From positions 1 to 6,094 of the forward strand of contig DAOVJB010000081.1 in the NCBI GenBank assembly GCA_030673425.1: a stretch of DNA of 6,094 nucleotides, given 5' to 3'. The DNA comes from Elusimicrobiota bacterium. Its GTDB lineage: Bacteria; CAYTYR01; UBA6262; DAOVJB01. The notes beneath the pieces were generated by a model, which worked only from the letters and a program-made list of their open reading frames with translations, ran no database searches and was not told the origin of the DNA. The translations under genes were made by a program, and so were the position numbers. Below, one piece after another: positions 4,464-6,094 of this stretch (position 1 is its first letter; every line of letters begins with the position of its first letter).

Positions 4464-5453
4464 ATGAATAATGTTAAAAAATACAGTTTTGGATTTATTC
4501 TTTTTATATTTTTGATAAGCATATTGTGTCCCATTGTAGCCGAGGCAGGACTTAAGGACACAAATAAACGAGAAGAAAAGTTGGTTTCTCAGATAGAATC
4601 CTATTATAATCAGGGTAAAAAAAGCTTTGCCAAAGGAGATTTTCTTATTGCTATAGTAAAATTTAATCATGTAATCCGGCTGGAAAAAGACCTCTATATT
4701 GTATATACACCTTATGCAAAACAATATATCCAACAGGCTCAAGAAAAAATAAAAGCCCAAGAAGAGCTGGGTTTAACATCTGACATTGAGAAAAAACCAG
4801 AAGAGAAGCAGACAGCAGTCAGTGGTGAGAAAGAAACAACAGTTCCCGAAGAGAAGACCCCTGAAATTCTTGAATACACCATTAGTAAGGCGGATGTGTT
4901 GTATATATCTGTCTGGCAAGAGGAGAACTTGAGCCATGAGGTAATTGTTCGTCCGGACGGAAAGATATCTTTCCCGCTAGCTGGAGATGTTCCTGTTGTA
5001 GGATTAACCTTTACTCAGTTAAAAGAGGAACTTACACAAAGACTTAGAGATTATATTAAATATCCTGTGGTTTCCGTCTCCCTTAGAAAATTAGGAGGTA
5101 AGAAGGTTATTGTTCTGGGAGAAGTAGGCAGCCCAGGTATCTATTCAGTTACGGGAGAAAGGACTGTGTTGGAGGCAGTTGCTTTGGCAGGTGGCTTTAC
5201 AATGCACGCTATTCCCTCCAGTGTAATCCTTATCCAGGGAGGACTTCAAAATCCTGAAGGAAAGAGGCTCAACCTAAGTCGTGCCCTTAAAAAAGCTGAT
5301 ATGAGTCAAAATGTTGTTTTACAACCCGAAGACATTGTTTTCGTCCCCAAGAAATTCATTGCCAATGTGAATTACACCCTTAATCAAATCCTCGGGCCAA
5401 TTTCTCGAGGGATTGTTACTGGTAAAGCAATTATTGATGTTGGTGAATGGTAA
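4464..5453 (+). CDS. Wza-like polysaccharide export protein with TPR-like N-terminal domain
   Basis: A 329-aa secreted protein predicted to form the outer-membrane polysaccharide portal. Residues 1-28 are a signal peptide with cleavage after AEA (26-28). Cys22 is preceded by Leu, so it is not a good lipobox. Residues 41-98, including YYNQGKKSFAKGDFLIAIVK (47-66), look like one TPR-like helical repeat. A Glu/Lys/Thr-rich linker follows (about 105-133). The Poly_export domain spans about 137-208 (YTISKADVLYISVW, then VRPDGKISFPLAGDV), and an SLBB domain about 213-265 (KKVIVLGEVGSPGIYSV, then TVLEAVALAGGF). The tail has LQPEDIVFVPKKFIANVN (286-303) and a short final helix-like stretch. Wza-family proteins usually start the Poly_export domain soon after the signal, so the extension is unusual. 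GAGG (4452-4455) is the ribosome site. The chain-length gene follows after 22 bases. Confidence 0.9.
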   Translation: MNNVKKYSFGFILFIFLISILCPIVAEAGLKDTNKREEKLVSQIESYYNQGKKSFAKGDFLIAIVKFNHVIRLEKDLYIVYTPYAKQYIQQAQEKIKAQEELGLTSDIEKKPEEKQTAVSGEKETTVPEEKTPEILEYTISKADVLYISVWQEENLSHEVIVRPDGKISFPLAGDVPVVGLTFTQLKEELTQRLRDYIKYPVVSVSLRKLGGKKVIVLGEVGSPGIYSVTGERTVLEAVALAGGFTMHAIPSSVILIQGGLQNPEGKRLNLSRALKKADMSQNVVLQPEDIVFVPKKFIANVNYTLNQILGPISRGIVTGKAIIDVGEW

Positions 5454-5461
5454 GATTAAAA

Positions 5462-5467
5462 AGGAGG
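5462..5467 (+). promoter_or_regulatory. Shine-Dalgarno AGGAGG supporting a TTG start
   Basis: AGGAGG ends 8 bases before the TTG at 5476-5478, an ideal spacing. The nearby ATG at 5469-5471 is in another frame and reaches a stop after six codons, so TTG is the real start of the next gene. Confidence 0.8.
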
Positions 5468-5475
5468 AATGACTT

Positions 5476-6094
5476 TTGCCACAATATGAATTAAATTTAA
5501 GAGATTATTTGAGAATTTTTCATAAGAGGAAATTTGTCATAATTTTTACTTTTCTTACTATAACCATAGCTACTATAATCTATCTTTCTATGCAGCCGTC
5601 AACGTATGAAGCTTCCGCTACAGTTAAAATATTAGAACACAAGACTATAGCCGGGTTACTTACAGAGTGGATTGTCTATACCCCAGCAGATTTAATGGCA
5701 TCGCAGACCAAAATAATTAAAGGATTTCCAATTATGAAAAAGGTAGCCCTGCGCATGGGTTTGATAGATGATAGGATGCCTGTCTCAAAGCTCCGTGGCA
5801 TAGTGGCAGGTTTACAAGGTAAAATCAGTACCGAGACGATTGAACGGACTAACATTATTAAAATTACTGCCACCACAAGCAGCGCAAAAGAGGCAATGGA
5901 TTTAGCTAATACAGTTGCTCAGGCTTATGTGGAAGAGAATCTTTTGGAAAAAACCAAACAGGCCCGCAGAGCACGTCAGTTTATTGCAGAACAATTGTCT
6001 CAGTTAGAAAACAGGTTATCAGATGCAGAGGAACGTTTACGAAAATTCGGAGACGAAGTGGAAGACATTAGATTGTCTGAACCGATTCAGAAAA
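5476..6094 (+). CDS. Polysaccharide chain-length determinant protein (Wzz/GumC-like), 3'-truncated by window edge
   Basis: The frame is open from the TTG start to the right edge (206 codons seen). The N-terminus PQYELNLRDYLRIFHKRK is the typical Wzz lead-in, followed by a transmembrane segment at about 20-38 and then a QPSTYEASATVKI block (40-52), which matches the Wzz domain (PF02706). The visible part continues through the periplasmic domain (TNIIKITATTSSAKEAMDLANTVAQAYV region, about 126-153) into a predicted coiled coil from about 155 on (repeated Leu/Glu/Arg heptad-like pattern). The second membrane segment, and any fused tyrosine-kinase domain, would lie beyond the window. The protein should sit in the inner membrane and set or couple polysaccharide length and export with the upstream Wza-like protein. 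It has no promoter of its own that can be seen. Confidence 0.9.
   Translation, partial: MPQYELNLRDYLRIFHKRKFVIIFTFLTITIATIIYLSMQPSTYEASATVKILEHKTIAGLLTEWIVYTPADLMASQTKIIKGFPIMKKVALRMGLIDDRMPVSKLRGIVAGLQGKISTETIERTNIIKITATTSSAKEAMDLANTVAQAYVEENLLEKTKQARRARQFIAEQLSQLENRLSDAEERLRKFGDEVEDIRLSEPIQK

Noticed and set aside
4497-4535. Lipoprotein signal (Cys22) in the export protein
   Set aside because: The residue before Cys is Leu rather than Gly/Ala/Ser, and a clean AEA signal-peptidase I site follows at 26-28.
4358-4760. Two minus-strand open frames across the ATPase 2 to export gene junction
   Set aside because: Their hydrophobic look is the reverse of A/T-rich plus-strand coding sequence, and they overlap each other and the signal-peptide region of a real gene.
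5676-5876. Minus-strand open frame within the chain-length gene
   Set aside because: It is a shadow of the Wzz-like coding frame.
1-6094. tRNA, rRNA, CRISPR array or insertion sequence
   Set aside because: No cloverleaf-like segment, regularly spaced repeats or transposase-like frame was seen on either strand.

Overview
The window is AT-rich, gene-dense bacterial DNA. It appears to come from a Gram-negative (two-membrane) organism, because it encodes a Wza-like outer-membrane polysaccharide export protein with a signal peptide, followed by a Wzz/GumC-type chain-length protein. The gene set (ExeA-like ATPase, polysaccharide export protein, chain-length protein) is the kind found in exopolysaccharide loci, including exosortase/PEP-CTERM-associated ones. 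The exact phylum cannot be read from the sequence. An uncultured low-GC lineage such as Omnitrophota is only a guess.

Layout, left to right. (1) 1-711, plus strand: the C-terminal 236 codons of a NTP_transf_5-type 'uncharacterised nucleotidyltransferase', whose reading frame runs in from the left edge. (2) 746-2340, minus strand: a two-gene ABC-2 exporter operon, ATPase (2340-1555) then permease (1552-746). It ends in an intrinsic terminator whose stem contains the permease stop codon. (3) 2341-2525: a divergent control region. Two promoters, one per strand, sit back to back with overlapping -35 boxes, arranged almost exactly symmetrically about base 2395. (4) 2526-4404, plus strand: a 75-aa MerR-like winged-helix protein, then two adjacent paralogous 271-aa ExeA-type AAA ATPases (about 59% identical, alignable without a gap). 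(5) 4464-6094, plus strand: a TPR-like/Poly_export/SLBB export protein, then a chain-length (Wzz) protein that starts at TTG and runs off the right edge.

Working model: the plus-strand genes form one exopolysaccharide assembly and export operon. The Wzz protein in the inner membrane and the Wza-like protein in the outer membrane would form the export conduit, and the paired cytoplasmic ATPases would energise or regulate it. The divergent ABC exporter shares its control region, so the two operons are probably co-regulated or mutually exclusive, plausibly under the small HTH protein. The domain assignments are well supported by visible motifs. The regulatory model, the ATPase partner and the substrate are inference.

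The most unusual items are the 49-bp quasi-palindromic divergent promoter, the tandem ATPase pair with nearly conserved 5' DNA, and the TPR-like N-terminal extension on the export protein. No RNA genes, CRISPR arrays or insertion sequences were seen.
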